Shown in pieces: positions 34,830 to 43,207 of a stretch of DNA of 64,000 nucleotides. Each line of letters starts with the position of its first letter. Within the stretch, counting starts at the first letter, position 1. Source of the stretch: an uncultured Acetatifactor sp. (GTDB lineage Bacteria > Bacillota > Clostridia > Lachnospirales > Lachnospiraceae); contig CAKRTS010000004.1 in the NCBI GenBank assembly GCA_934402315.1, forward strand, positions 99,664 to 163,663, written 5' to 3'. The notes under the pieces are model-generated. The model was not told where the DNA came from and did no database searches. It saw only the letters and a program-made list of their open reading frames with translations. The translations under genes were made by a program, and so were the position numbers.

Positions 34830-35810
34830 TTATTTTTCGGAAGCCTTTTTCTCCCGGCTTCCCAGATAATCCGCCACTGTCCTTGCGCTTCGTCTGGATG
34901 TGGATACCTTATTCTGCTCCGGGTCCCACAGGCGGCGGTTCTCTAACAATTCCTCTTTTCGCTTCTCATTCTCAGGATGCCGTGCCGACATCTCTCCCTT
35001 GCCGGAATAGGTCCTATTGTCAAACTCCCACAGACGTTCCTGTTTGTTTGTCTCCTGATTTGTCTCTTTTTCCCCCAGCTTGCTCTCCGGCTTCGTCGCG
35101 CTGCTCTTGGATTTTTCCGGTTCTCCCGGATTCCACAGGCGGCGGTTTTCGATCAGTTCTGCTTTTCTCTTCTCGTTTTCCGGATGGCGGGCAGATCCCT
35201 CTCCTGTTCCGGCATAGTTCGTCTTATCAAACTTCCAATACCTCTTGGAATGCGTCTTACGCGCTTCCTCTGCCGCTTTCTTTTCCTCTTCCGTCTTCGG
35301 CTGGTATTTCCACGGGTCTTCCCCGTTTGCCCCGATTCCGACATCGACATTCACCATCTCCCTGTAGGCGATGGTCGTCGTCTCGACGAGCAGTCCGCTT
35401 CTCTCCGCATTCAGTTCTCCGTACTCCTTGCCAATCACGGTACACCCTGTAAAGACATAGGTTCTCGTCGGATAGGGATAGCCGTTCCAGTGATAACGGT
35501 TGACCAGAAGAACCAACGGCAGAACCAGCTCTGTTCCGTTTGCAAGATAATCCACCAGCAGACCGTCTACACCCACATATCTCTCTACCTGAAAGGTGAA
35601 GGGCTTTGAGATCGGCTTGCGCTTCATATGGACATAATCGTTGAGCCCGCCCTCCTGAATATATTCATATTCGTTTTCCTTCTGAAAAACATGAACGGAC
35701 TTACACGGCAGGTCAAAAATCCCTTCCACGCGCAATATGAAATTAAAATTCGTTGCCGGATTCAGACCAAAATTCTGAACAACCTTATTTCCTGTCTTTG
35801 CCATACACAA
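34830..35810 (-). CDS. Tube-like protein with duplicated C-terminal extension
   Basis: Residues 1 to about 155 match the T4 gp19/Afp1-type tube fold (TNFNFILRVEGIFDLPCKSVHVF, YVHMKRKPISKPFTFQVERYV, ELVLPLVLLVNRY). The remaining 170 residues are a charged extension with a duplicated unit, WKFDKTNYAGTGEGSARHP...ENRRLWNP (191-228) and WEFDNRTYSGKGEMSARHP...ENRRLWDP (261-296). This may be the Afp5-like first tube ring that links to the hub, with the extension reaching the adaptors (inference). An alternative start is Met 3. Confidence 0.8.
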   Translation of the reverse strand: MCMAKTGNKVVQNFGLNPATNFNFILRVEGIFDLPCKSVHVFQKENEYEYIQEGGLNDYVHMKRKPISKPFTFQVERYVGVDGLLVDYLANGTELVLPLVLLVNRYHWNGYPYPTRTYVFTGCTVIGKEYGELNAERSGLLVETTTIAYREMVNVDVGIGANGEDPWKYQPKTEEEKKAAEEARKTHSKRYWKFDKTNYAGTGEGSARHPENEKRKAELIENRRLWNPGEPEKSKSSATKPESKLGEKETNQETNKQERLWEFDNRTYSGKGEMSARHPENEKRKEELLENRRLWDPEQNKVSTSRRSARTVADYLGSREKKASEK

Positions 35811-35817
35811 CCTCTTA

Positions 35818-36018
35818 TTATCTGTCTGGTTTCATGTCAAGGATACTTTTTTCTTTCTTGTTTTTTGCGGAGGGAGTCAAGCTCTTATTGATCTCCGAAA
35901 TTTCGCTGCACCACTTTCGCCTGCTGTTGTGATCCATATTCAGGACTTCGCTGCTGCTCCAATGGAAATAGTACGAGATAAACGACATTTCCCGATAGAG
36001 CTCTTCCTTGGGATACAG
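35818..36018 (-). CDS. DUF6760-like small eCIS tail protein with non-ATG start
   Basis: The frame encodes 66 residues starting LYPKEELYREMSFISYYFHW, close to the short eCIS tail proteins with YPKE/DxLYEE-AFIAYxFHW cores (Afp6-like). There is no ATG, GTG or TTG at the natural start. The best start is CTG at 36018, six nt after GAGGAGGG. Alternatively the frame is reached by -1 frameshifting from the upstream gene at A AAT TTT (36042-36036), which would give a fusion like phage gpG/gpGT. Two stop codons end it, 7 nt before the tube-like gene. Confidence 0.75.
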   Translation of the reverse strand: MYPKEELYREMSFISYYFHWSSSEVLNMDHNSRRKWCSEISEINKSLTPSAKNKKEKSILDMKPDR

Positions 36019-36020
36019 CT

Positions 36021-36383
36021 TTATCCCTCCTCGGTAAAATTTAAGGGCACCTGAAAAACCTTCCCACAGTCAGGACATACAACCTCCATGGTAGGCGGTT
36101 CAATATCATTGATCCTCTGGTACATATCCTGCAGGAATGCAAGATCTGCGGTGAACAGCTTCTCAATGATGTTGGCGGAGACCATCTGAACACCCTCCAG
36201 CTCTGTCACGACCTTGCCGAGAATCACAATGGTCAGATAGGACGGATTGCTCAACACACGGGGGTCTCTGGTCGCACTGATCTCATCGCCTGCCGTCGCC
36301 AGACGCATTTTCCCTTTGCGGTGCAGTTCTCCCGCAGAATCCATATAGCCCTTGGGCAATGTAAATTCGTAAACTGTTTCCAT
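36021..36383 (-). CDS. eCIS tail-assembly protein with a C-terminal Cys pair
   Basis: The 120-aa protein resembles small tail-assembly/chaperone-type proteins: TLPKGYMDSAGELHRKGKMR, EISATRDPRVLSNPSYLTIVILG, then a C-terminal CPDCGKVF that would suit a single zinc knuckle half-site. It lies between the tube gene and the DUF6760-like frame and probably assists tube assembly. Its last codons contain a possible slippery heptamer. GGAGGAAAC precedes the ATG, and three 12-bp repeats of CCATGTTATTTT (36391-36426) lie just upstream. Confidence 0.75.
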   Translation of the reverse strand: METVYEFTLPKGYMDSAGELHRKGKMRLATAGDEISATRDPRVLSNPSYLTIVILGKVVTELEGVQMVSANIIEKLFTADLAFLQDMYQRINDIEPPTMEVVCPDCGKVFQVPLNFTEEG

Positions 36384-36390
36384 GTTTCCT

Positions 36391-36426
36391 CCATGTTATT
36401 TTCCATGTTATTTTCCATGTTATCTT
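36391..36426. repeat. Three tandem 12-bp repeats in the leader of the tail-assembly gene
   Basis: The unit CCATGTTATTTT occurs three times in a row (the last with C for T), immediately upstream of the start at 36383. Read on the minus strand each unit contains an ATG in a different frame from the gene. Whether these are decoy starts or a slippage tract is unknown. Confidence 0.8.
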
Positions 36427-36436
36427 CCGTTCACTC

Positions 36437-36463
36437 ACGCCCCATGCAGGCAGCATGGGGCGT
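36437..36463 (-). promoter_or_regulatory. Perfect 11-bp hairpin between tube and tail-assembly genes
   Basis: ACGCCCCATGC and GCATGGGGCGT pair perfectly around a 5-nt loop. No T run follows on the minus strand, so this is not a classical terminator. It lies directly after the tube gene, whose product is needed in many copies. An mRNA-stabilising or attenuating hairpin that raises tube over downstream products is the likely use. Confidence 0.65.
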
Positions 36464-36494
36464 AAGTCCGGTTACTGTTTTGTTACTTCAGATC

Positions 36495-36992
36495 CTAGTT
36501 CGGGATGACGAGCTCTTCATAGGCAAGCTCTACGCTCTCGATTGCCACGTCACTGGTCTTTGCATCCAGATCCGGTGCATTGTACTTTGTAACCCATGCG
36601 TTGGTCAGGATCCATACTCTTGTGCCAGTTACCTGTGTGCTCACCGTCTGAGGTGCGCCTGTGTTGATGTCGATCAGCTCGATCTGCACATTGTTTCTGG
36701 GCATCTCGCCTCTGGTCTCGCTTACACACTCCTGAATCCACGTCTTAAACGCACTGTCCAGAGTGTAGCCCATCTTCAGGGTGACATTGCCATGCTTTAC
36801 AAGTCCGGGAATCTTTACCGGTGCAAGGCTGTTTGCATTGCCCTGACGGAATTCAATGACATCGACGGATGCTTCAACACCTGTTACTTCGCTGAAGGCT
36901 GCTGTTCCAGCAATGCCGTCCACAGTCACGAGGAAGTTCATTTTAGTCAATGGATAAGCAAGTCCGTTTCCGTTATCGTATGTGTTCGCCAT
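36495..36992 (-). CDS. eCIS tube protein (T4 gp19 / Afp1 family)
   Basis: The 165-aa protein has the classical tube fold: YPLTKMNFLVTVDGIAGTAAFSEVTG, VDVIEFRQGNANSLAPVKIPGL, HGNVTLKMGYTLDSAFKTWIQ, then VAIESVELAYEELVI. It is 145-170 aa in related systems, so full length. It stacks into the inner tube through which cargo travels. It is encoded 19 nt downstream of the sheath gene. Confidence 0.95.
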   Translation of the reverse strand: MANTYDNGNGLAYPLTKMNFLVTVDGIAGTAAFSEVTGVEASVDVIEFRQGNANSLAPVKIPGLVKHGNVTLKMGYTLDSAFKTWIQECVSETRGEMPRNNVQIELIDINTGAPQTVSTQVTGTRVWILTNAWVTKYNAPDLDAKTSDVAIESVELAYEELVIPN

Positions 36993-37011
36993 AATCTATC
37001 TCTCCTTTATC

Positions 37012-38715
37012 TTAACTTTCTTCACCTTCACCGCCTGCTTCCGCTGTATGCTGCGTTACACGGAACACAACAAACTCTGCCGGACGGCTGGGTGCAATAC
37101 CAATATTGCAGATCAGTCTTCCATTCATAATGTCATCCTTGGTCATAGTGGAAGAACCTATCTCCACAAAATATCCCTCTGAAGGTGAAGCGCCTGCCAG
37201 CATACCGTTTCTCCACATGCTGTCGAGGAAGGATGCGATTGTCATCCGTACTCTCTGCCACAGAGCTGCGTCGTTGGGCTCAAATACTACCCAGCTGGTA
37301 TTTGCCTTGACGCTCTCCTCCACATAGATGAAGAGACGTCTTACGTTGACATAACGGAATGCGCTGTTGCTGCTTGCCGTTCTTGCTCCCCATACACGGA
37401 TTCCCTGTCCGGGAAGTGCACGGATCAGGTTGACACCTTCGGGATTCAGAATATCCTGCTCTCCCTTTGTGTAATTTACCTTAAGACCGGTACAGAATAC
37501 TGTCTCGTTCGCAGGTGCCTTATGTACGCCTCTGTTTGTATCTGTTCTGGAGTAAACACCCATCACTGCTCCTGAAGGCGGAACAAAATCTGCTTTGGAA
37601 GAAGCGCGGTCGAATACCTGAATCCAGGGATGGTACATTGCAGCGTAGGTCGAGTCGATGATGTTTCTGTACTCGATCAAGTCTGTTGTCTTATACATTT
37701 CCTTCGGCATATCAAGAACTGCAAATCTGCTCTTGAGGTTCTCGCAATGTGCTACCAGAGCCACAACTACCTCCGGCATGGTAATTCCGGGAACAGCCAT
37801 CATGCTGACAACGTTGTTCTCTACGAAGGACTGGATACCGGTACGCTTGCCGGGGCCGTTGTCCTGTCCGATAAAGGTTCCGGGATTTACCTTGGAGATG
37901 GTTCCGTCTGTACCGCCTTCCAGTGTGAAGAAGCCGTTCTGGACGCCCTCGCCGAGAATTGCTTCAACAGGGTTGCCAATCTCTGTCATCGTTTCTACCG
38001 AAGCGCTGATAAGTTCGCTGAGTGCAAGTCTGGAGCCGATGTAGTTGCTGGATGCCGTGTTCAGGCTCAGCTCGGTATAATTCTCCACCTCGTCGTTGTA
38101 GCGCACGCTCAGATCGAAGGTCACAAGATACAGCACTGTCTTCGGGATGATCGCCTCATCCACAACCTTTCCTTCAAACGGGTTTTCAAAGGTGATGGTC
38201 TTATCATAGATTGATGCAATGCGGTTGTACTCTCCGTTGCACTCCACGATGTCTCCCTCACGGAAGCCCTCAACAGACTTTGCCACATAGCCCTCACCGG
38301 ACTCAGCGATCAGCTGGAGCTTACGCTTTGCAACAGTTGTCAGGGAAATCTGGATTCTGTTGCCCCACTTACCTGCATTTGCAGCTTCCACTGCAAGGAT
38401 TCCCTTCTTGTTTGATGCAACCTGCGCATCCTCGGGAACGACACGGGAAACGTAGCATCTGGTTCCGCCGTTTACGAAGAACTGCTCAACACTGTTTGCG
38501 AGATAACGGTACTCGCCGTGTGTGAACTCGCTTAAAAATCCTCCGAACTGCTTGATAAAGCTCTTGAAATTTGTTACTAAAGAAGGTGCGCCGGCGGTAG
38601 GTCCTTTTTCAGCCAGACCGACAAAGCCTGCGGTGCTGGTTCCTACGCCTTCAATGCTTCGAGGTGAATTATCATACTCCTCTATATACACACCTGGTGA
38701 AAAATATTCTGCCAT
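37012..38715 (-). CDS. eCIS contractile sheath protein
   Basis: The 567-aa protein starts MAEYFSPGVYIEEYDNSPRSIEGV, the typical sheath N-terminus, followed by TSTAGFVGLAEKGP. It ends with the sheath C-terminal core (FRYVNVRRLFIYVEESVKA, WVVFEPNDAALWQRVRMTI, GRLICNIGIAPSRPAEFVVF). Only one sheath gene is present, whereas Afp loci have three. The start 38715 (GGAAAGGAG upstream) is preferred over 38736. Confidence 0.95.
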   Translation of the reverse strand: MAEYFSPGVYIEEYDNSPRSIEGVGTSTAGFVGLAEKGPTAGAPSLVTNFKSFIKQFGGFLSEFTHGEYRYLANSVEQFFVNGGTRCYVSRVVPEDAQVASNKKGILAVEAANAGKWGNRIQISLTTVAKRKLQLIAESGEGYVAKSVEGFREGDIVECNGEYNRIASIYDKTITFENPFEGKVVDEAIIPKTVLYLVTFDLSVRYNDEVENYTELSLNTASSNYIGSRLALSELISASVETMTEIGNPVEAILGEGVQNGFFTLEGGTDGTISKVNPGTFIGQDNGPGKRTGIQSFVENNVVSMMAVPGITMPEVVVALVAHCENLKSRFAVLDMPKEMYKTTDLIEYRNIIDSTYAAMYHPWIQVFDRASSKADFVPPSGAVMGVYSRTDTNRGVHKAPANETVFCTGLKVNYTKGEQDILNPEGVNLIRALPGQGIRVWGARTASSNSAFRYVNVRRLFIYVEESVKANTSWVVFEPNDAALWQRVRMTIASFLDSMWRNGMLAGASPSEGYFVEIGSSTMTKDDIMNGRLICNIGIAPSRPAEFVVFRVTQHTAEAGGEGEES

Positions 38716-38741
38716 GAATTTTCTCCTTTCCAACATTTAAG

Positions 38742-39125
38742 TTAAACAATTACTTTGCTCTGCCCCGGATTGGTGACTGCAATGCACCCTCCGTATACAC
38801 AGGTTCCCTGACACTCATTCGTCAGCACCGGACTCCCCCCTGCCTGAACAGTAACCTTGGTGGGCTTCCATGTTCCCGCGGGTACGAGCGTGCACGGCTG
38901 CGGCGTGAGTACTCCCAACGCTGCTGTGGTTGCCGCCTGTACCGCCGGATTTGTCAACGTCGTGCACAGCCCGAACGGCGTAATGCACTGCGTATTGAAA
39001 TCCATAATGGTTGCCACCGGTTTTCCGTCAATCAACACTTTTTTCTGGGCGCCGGCTGCAATCATGCCCGGCAGAGTTCCGAATGTACACTGGGCAGTTC
39101 CTCCTGTTACTACTACCTGTCCCAT
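38742..39125 (-). CDS. DUF4280 PAAR-like protein
   Basis: The 127-aa protein has the DUF4280 pattern: VVTGGTAQCTFGTLPG at the N-terminus, DGKPVATIMDFNTQCITPFGLC, and regularly placed Cys residues toward the C-terminal CQGTCVYGG. DUF4280 proteins are PAAR-like and can cap the spike of an injection apparatus. Here the gene stands upstream of the sheath, away from the spike genes. Confidence 0.85.
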   Translation of the reverse strand: MGQVVVTGGTAQCTFGTLPGMIAAGAQKKVLIDGKPVATIMDFNTQCITPFGLCTTLTNPAVQAATTAALGVLTPQPCTLVPAGTWKPTKVTVQAGGSPVLTNECQGTCVYGGCIAVTNPGQSKVIV

Positions 39126-39135
39126 ACCTCCTCCT

Positions 39136-39873
39136 TTATTTCAGTTGTGTTTCCGGCTGATGAAAATCCACCACCTGAAACCGCGGGCTTCCCGAAACAA
39201 TATATCTGACAAGATACTTCAGATTCGTTTCGTCATCTCTTACCCGCAGCAGGTAATTTCCCTGCGCATCCGTCCTGCCATGGACAATGCGTGCGATCGG
39301 TGCATTCTCCCGGAATTCCTCCTGGAGCGGTTCTCTTAGTTTCAGAGATACAGGACTTACGACCTTCTCCACGTCAAACGCTTCAAACGTCATGTTGTCC
39401 GCATGAATCAGACCATAGGCGGTCTCCTCCATGCCGGGTCCGTTTGCCTTGAAGAGACTCATGATGCGCTTTCTGGCATCAAAGCTCTTTATCGCGCAAT
39501 AAGACCGTCCCAATCTGACAGCTTCTATTGCCTCCAGTCCTGAAAGGTGTCCGGTCAGGGAGAGCACTGCCTCTCCTTTTGCTGTGTTCTCTGACGGTAT
39601 CAGGAACACGTCCTTGATGGGCAGAAAATTATCGAGTTCTCCATAACGGATCTCTGCATGTGCAGTTTCAAAGTCGAGCACCTCAACATCAAGATCCCAA
39701 TCTTCTCTTCCGGTATTCAGGAATACATAATTTCCGTTTCCTCTCTGAACCGGCTGCACTACCTTGCCATTCCTCCGAAAATGAACATCTCTTTCCGTTA
39801 CAATCATCCCCGTGGTCGTGTCAATCAACCGTACCAGAAGATCCAATGTATAACGGATTTCGGTCTTTTCCAC
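39136..39873 (-). CDS. eCIS-associated beta-rich protein of unknown function
   Basis: The 245-aa protein has an N-terminal carboxypeptidase-regulatory-like or Ig-like region: LVRLIDTTTGMIVTERDVHFRRNGK, GNYVFLNTGREDWDLDVEV. A C-terminal part ends with DAQGNYLLRVRDDETNLKYLVRYIV. There is no signal peptide. It is encoded between the cap and DUF4280 genes, with a 3-nt gap to the cap gene. A structural or decoration role is likely; the family is not named here. Confidence 0.65.
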   Translation of the reverse strand: MEKTEIRYTLDLLVRLIDTTTGMIVTERDVHFRRNGKVVQPVQRGNGNYVFLNTGREDWDLDVEVLDFETAHAEIRYGELDNFLPIKDVFLIPSENTAKGEAVLSLTGHLSGLEAIEAVRLGRSYCAIKSFDARKRIMSLFKANGPGMEETAYGLIHADNMTFEAFDVEKVVSPVSLKLREPLQEEFRENAPIARIVHGRTDAQGNYLLRVRDDETNLKYLVRYIVSGSPRFQVVDFHQPETQLK

Positions 39874-39876
39874 CTG

Positions 39877-40473
39877 TTACTCCTTCCCCCTTTCCTCTGA
39901 TGCAATATGCAGTCCAAAGCTCGCATCCACAACACGGGGTGTGTCGATTACAAGCTCACTGGATAAGAATACGGGTGCCGCCTTATAGAACAGGCTGACC
40001 TGATAGGGCTTATTGATCGCCTGCCACACCCTCACCTTTTCCTCCAGACTTATCTTCGCCTGAGACAGTACAATAGGAGGTTCCTGCGTGTCTATCCATG
40101 ACTGCAGCTGATTTGGAAGAACAGAACTGTTGTCATTGACAATCTGCGCCACTCTTCCGATGATTTTTTGTATATCTGGAGCCTTTAGTCCCATCTGGGA
40201 GGATCCGTTGATAAAAACCATATAGTAAAGTCCATATGGTTTAGGCGGCTTGGAAAGCTGTACCCTGCCTTTCTGAATAAAGGGAGGCTGTGAGACAAGC
40301 GCCTCCTCCTGTATATCGTACAGATAAAGACCGACGATATAGTCAACGTCCTGATCTGCCGGTGAAGAAATCTCTATATTGTTCGGTGACGGAATCGGCT
40401 CCGGACACATCTTCTGGCGAAGTGTCTTTACGATATAGGAGCTCACATCCGCTATAATAGGATAATCTGCCAT
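39877..40473 (-). CDS. eCIS cap/terminator protein (DUF4255, Pvc16/Afp16-like)
   Basis: The 198-aa protein has a DUF4255/Pvc16-type N-terminus: YPIIADVSSYIVKTLRQKM, a QDVDYIVGLYLYDIQE motif, and a C-terminal beta-rich part. Afp16-type proteins end the tube and fix its length together with a ruler. ATG overlaps the preceding stop codon (TAATG). Confidence 0.9.
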   Translation of the reverse strand: MADYPIIADVSSYIVKTLRQKMCPEPIPSPNNIEISSPADQDVDYIVGLYLYDIQEEALVSQPPFIQKGRVQLSKPPKPYGLYYMVFINGSSQMGLKAPDIQKIIGRVAQIVNDNSSVLPNQLQSWIDTQEPPIVLSQAKISLEEKVRVWQAINKPYQVSLFYKAAPVFLSSELVIDTPRVVDASFGLHIASEERGKE

Positions 40474-43160
40474 TAATCTGCCCCTTTCTCAAGGTCTTCC
40501 AAAAGCTGCTGTACGGTGGCATCCATGTCCTCCGTAACGCACACCGCGTAATTCGTGCCTTCAATATAGATCACGGTACAGCCAAAGTACTTGCTGCCGG
40601 CTGTCTCCGGGATATATGCCACATTTCCCTGCAATACGGTCTCCGATGACATCTGCTCTATCGTACCGTCGGTAAGCCTTACCTCGCTGCTTCCCACACT
40701 GTAGCGGTAGGTTCTGCCACGGCTCGAAAGCACCGCATCTCTCCTGCTTGCACTGTATATATATCTGTAGTCCGTCACTCTGCCTATCGTCTGCGCGGAG
40801 ATGTACTTCTCCGCTCCCGAACCGGAATATGTGACAAACAGGCTCTTATTTCCATTCTTCATACAGTCTGCAGTCAGCGTCTGTGCCAGTGCTGCCGCCT
40901 CCGAAGAGCCCTCGGCTCCAAACAGGCTCAGTGCGCCAAGCGCCGCCGCCTGATCCGCATCCTCCATATCACTGAAGGCATTCCCCAGTGCAGCTTCAAG
41001 CAGGGCAAGAAGTTCGTCTCCTGTCAGGCCGAAGCCGGCTGCAACATTCCCATTTCCCGTTCCGCTTCCATCACCTGTACCGCTTCCGTCGCCCGTGCCG
41101 TTTCCGCTTCCTGTTCCGCTTCCGTCACCCGTACCGCTTCCGCTTCCTGTTCCGCTTCCGTCGCCTGTGCTTCCGCTTCCCGTGCCGCTTCCTGTTCCAC
41201 TTCCGCTTCCCGTGCCGCTTCCTGTTCCACTTCCGCTTCCCGTGCCGCTTCCGCTATCCTGTACCTGTTTCAATGCAGAGTTCAATGCATCCCTGACAGC
41301 GTCCGTGGCATCTGTGCCGAGCCCCGACACCAGATCCTTCAGCGCATCTTCCGCTCCCAGCGCCGCAAGCGCGTCCACTGCTTCGGCAATGCCGCTCATA
41401 TCTCCCTCTGCCAGCTTTTTCTTCGCATTATTCTGGATCTTCGCAATGTTTGCCGCCTGTGTCTTTTCCCCAAGCTGTGTCATCGCCTTCGCCCGCTCCA
41501 CCGCGGAGCCGCTGGCTAACTGGTCGGACAGGCGCTTCTCCTCTGCCGCGATCTCCACATCGATCGCATCGAGCATTGCGTCATATTTCTTTGCGAGCGC
41601 CAGATCGTTCTTGTCTAACGCGGCATCCCTGAGTGTCTGTGCGTTCTCCTTATCGCTCTCCAGTCCGGAAAGTGTGGAACGCATACTGCTGTCACCGTCG
41701 ATCACGCTCTGCGCCAGCTGCTGAAGCTCCAGCAGACAGGCGTCTACTCCCGCCTGTGCGTTTTGCGCATAGGCATCATCCTTTATGTTGTTATAATAAT
41801 TTCCCGCTTTCTCTATCTTGTCAAAGAGGTAGTCCGCCGCTGCCTGACTGCCCATGCGCTCCGTCTTTGCCTTAATCAGAAACTGGTATTCATTAGAGAT
41901 CTTATCCTGCTCCGTCTTCTGGAGCGTCAGCAGCTTCTCACATGCCGCCGCGCTCTTCCCCTGTGCGACCGCTGCCTTATATTCCTGCCCCGCCCCGGAA
42001 GAAAATGCTTTTTTCAGCCTTTTCTCCGCCTCCGGAATCAGCTCCTGTTCCAGAAGGGACAGCTCGGCGTCCTTGTCCTTAATCAGGGAATCCTTGATAC
42101 TGTAGAGATTTTTTAATTTCTGCAGTTCCTTATCCAGATTGGCATTCCCACTCTCCGCCTTCTGCAAAATGCTCATGCTCAGCGTATACTCTGCCTCTCC
42201 GAGAACTGTGCCATCGTTTGCGATCTGGTTGCCGCTGTGTGTGATATAGCTTGATTCGCAGCTCTCCATCGCTGTTCCGACCGCATCCGACAGATCCGCA
42301 CTTGCCACGAACTGTTCGTCATTGTAATAGTCCTTATTGTAGGATGAGCCGCCCAGGAGTGACTGCAGCTGATTCAGTCTGCTGTCCTCCGCCTCCATCA
42401 GCTGATAGAAGACCTCTGCCCGGCGTCTCGCATCGATTTTTCCCATCAATGCATACAAGATTTCCGCCTGTTCGCTCTTTTCCTGCTGCTGCAGACTGTT
42501 GTAGACTCCCTGTAAAAGATTAATCTGCCGGTCGCACTCATCTGTCACTGAATTTCTGAGGTTCAGTCCGAAGAAATACCAGAGCTGATCGTGGAAATAC
42601 CGGCTTACGCCCTCCGTCTCTGAGGTGTAGGTATTATCATACTGGTTCCGCAGCGCTTCCAGCTCCGAAAGGCGGTACAGATCATAGGGTGAGGGCTGGT
42701 CGAAAATGCAGACCGCCGCACTGTTTATCGCACTCCGCACGATACCATCCGCTCCCGCATAGAAGGTCACCCAGAGATCAGCCAGTTCCGCAGCTTCCAC
42801 CGGCTCCGCGGCCTCTGTGATGTCCGCCAGTCCCTCGGCAGATGAAATATCAAACCAATCGCCGTTCGCAAGCTCCGATTTGTAGTAGACGTTATATTGT
42901 CCGGAATCCTCAGCGCTCTTCTGTGCCTTCTCATACAGCTCATCCGTCATGGCCGACATATGGATCAGATAGGTTCCGATGAACAGGGTACCGTTTTCCA
43001 CTGTATTCCTGCTTGAAAAGGCACTGTATCTTACGGCTGTTGACTCATCCAGCACCGCATAGGCATCGATACGGCTGTATTCCAGCGCGCCCATAATGCC
43101 CAACAGCGCCGCCAGAAGTCCGGCAAATATTCTAAGTCCCTTCTTTTTCCCTTTCTTCAT
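40473..43160 (-). CDS. Membrane-anchored coiled-coil protein with Gly/Ser/Thr linker
   Basis: The 895-aa protein (start MKKGKKKG at 43160) has an N-terminal TM segment ([17 protein letters not shown]), a long coiled-coil region of about 550 residues, and an Ala/Asp-rich part. A tandem [15 protein letters not shown] linker of about 70 residues (nt 41050-41265) follows, then a small C-terminal domain ([36 protein letters not shown]) reminiscent of copper-amine-oxidase-type stalk domains. The upstream ATG-less extension (TTG 43211) is a leader repeat shared with clpB. The layout suggests a long extracytoplasmic rod tethered in the membrane, possibly spanning the wall for particle docking (inference). 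Confidence 0.75.
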   Translation of the reverse strand: MKKGKKKGLRIFAGLLAALLGIMGALEYSRIDAYAVLDESTAVRYSAFSSRNTVENGTLFIGTYLIHMSAMTDELYEKAQKSAEDSGQYNVYYKSELANGDWFDISSAEGLADITEAAEPVEAAELADLWVTFYAGADGIVRSAINSAAVCIFDQPSPYDLYRLSELEALRNQYDNTYTSETEGVSRYFHDQLWYFFGLNLRNSVTDECDRQINLLQGVYNSLQQQEKSEQAEILYALMGKIDARRRAEVFYQLMEAEDSRLNQLQSLLGGSSYNKDYYNDEQFVASADLSDAVGTAMESCESSYITHSGNQIANDGTVLGEAEYTLSMSILQKAESGNANLDKELQKLKNLYSIKDSLIKDKDAELSLLEQELIPEAEKRLKKAFSSGAGQEYKAAVAQGKSAAACEKLLTLQKTEQDKISNEYQFLIKAKTERMGSQAAADYLFDKIEKAGNYYNNIKDDAYAQNAQAGVDACLLELQQLAQSVIDGDSSMRSTLSGLESDKENAQTLRDAALDKNDLALAKKYDAMLDAIDVEIAAEEKRLSDQLASGSAVERAKAMTQLGEKTQAANIAKIQNNAKKKLAEGDMSGIAEAVDALAALGAEDALKDLVSGLGTDATDAVRDALNSALKQVQDSGSGTGSGSGTGSGTGSGSGTGSGTGSGSTGDGSGTGSGSGTGDGSGTGSGNGTGDGSGTGDGSGTGNGNVAAGFGLTGDELLALLEAALGNAFSDMEDADQAAALGALSLFGAEGSSEAAALAQTLTADCMKNGNKSLFVTYSGSGAEKYISAQTIGRVTDYRYIYSASRRDAVLSSRGRTYRYSVGSSEVRLTDGTIEQMSSETVLQGNVAYIPETAGSKYFGCTVIYIEGTNYAVCVTEDMDATVQQLLEDLEKGAD
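41050..41265. repeat. Low-complexity Gly/Ser/Thr-Asp codon repeat inside the coiled-coil protein gene
   Basis: Tandem 18- and 30-bp units such as CTTCCGCTTCCCGTGCCGCTTCCTGTTCCA encode GSGTG-type linkers in the minus-strand gene. The number of units can vary by slippage, so it may change linker length among strains. Confidence 0.85.
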
Positions 43161-43207
43161 ACAAATCTCCATTTCTGCGCACTTCACACACACATACCGG
43201 GTTTGTG

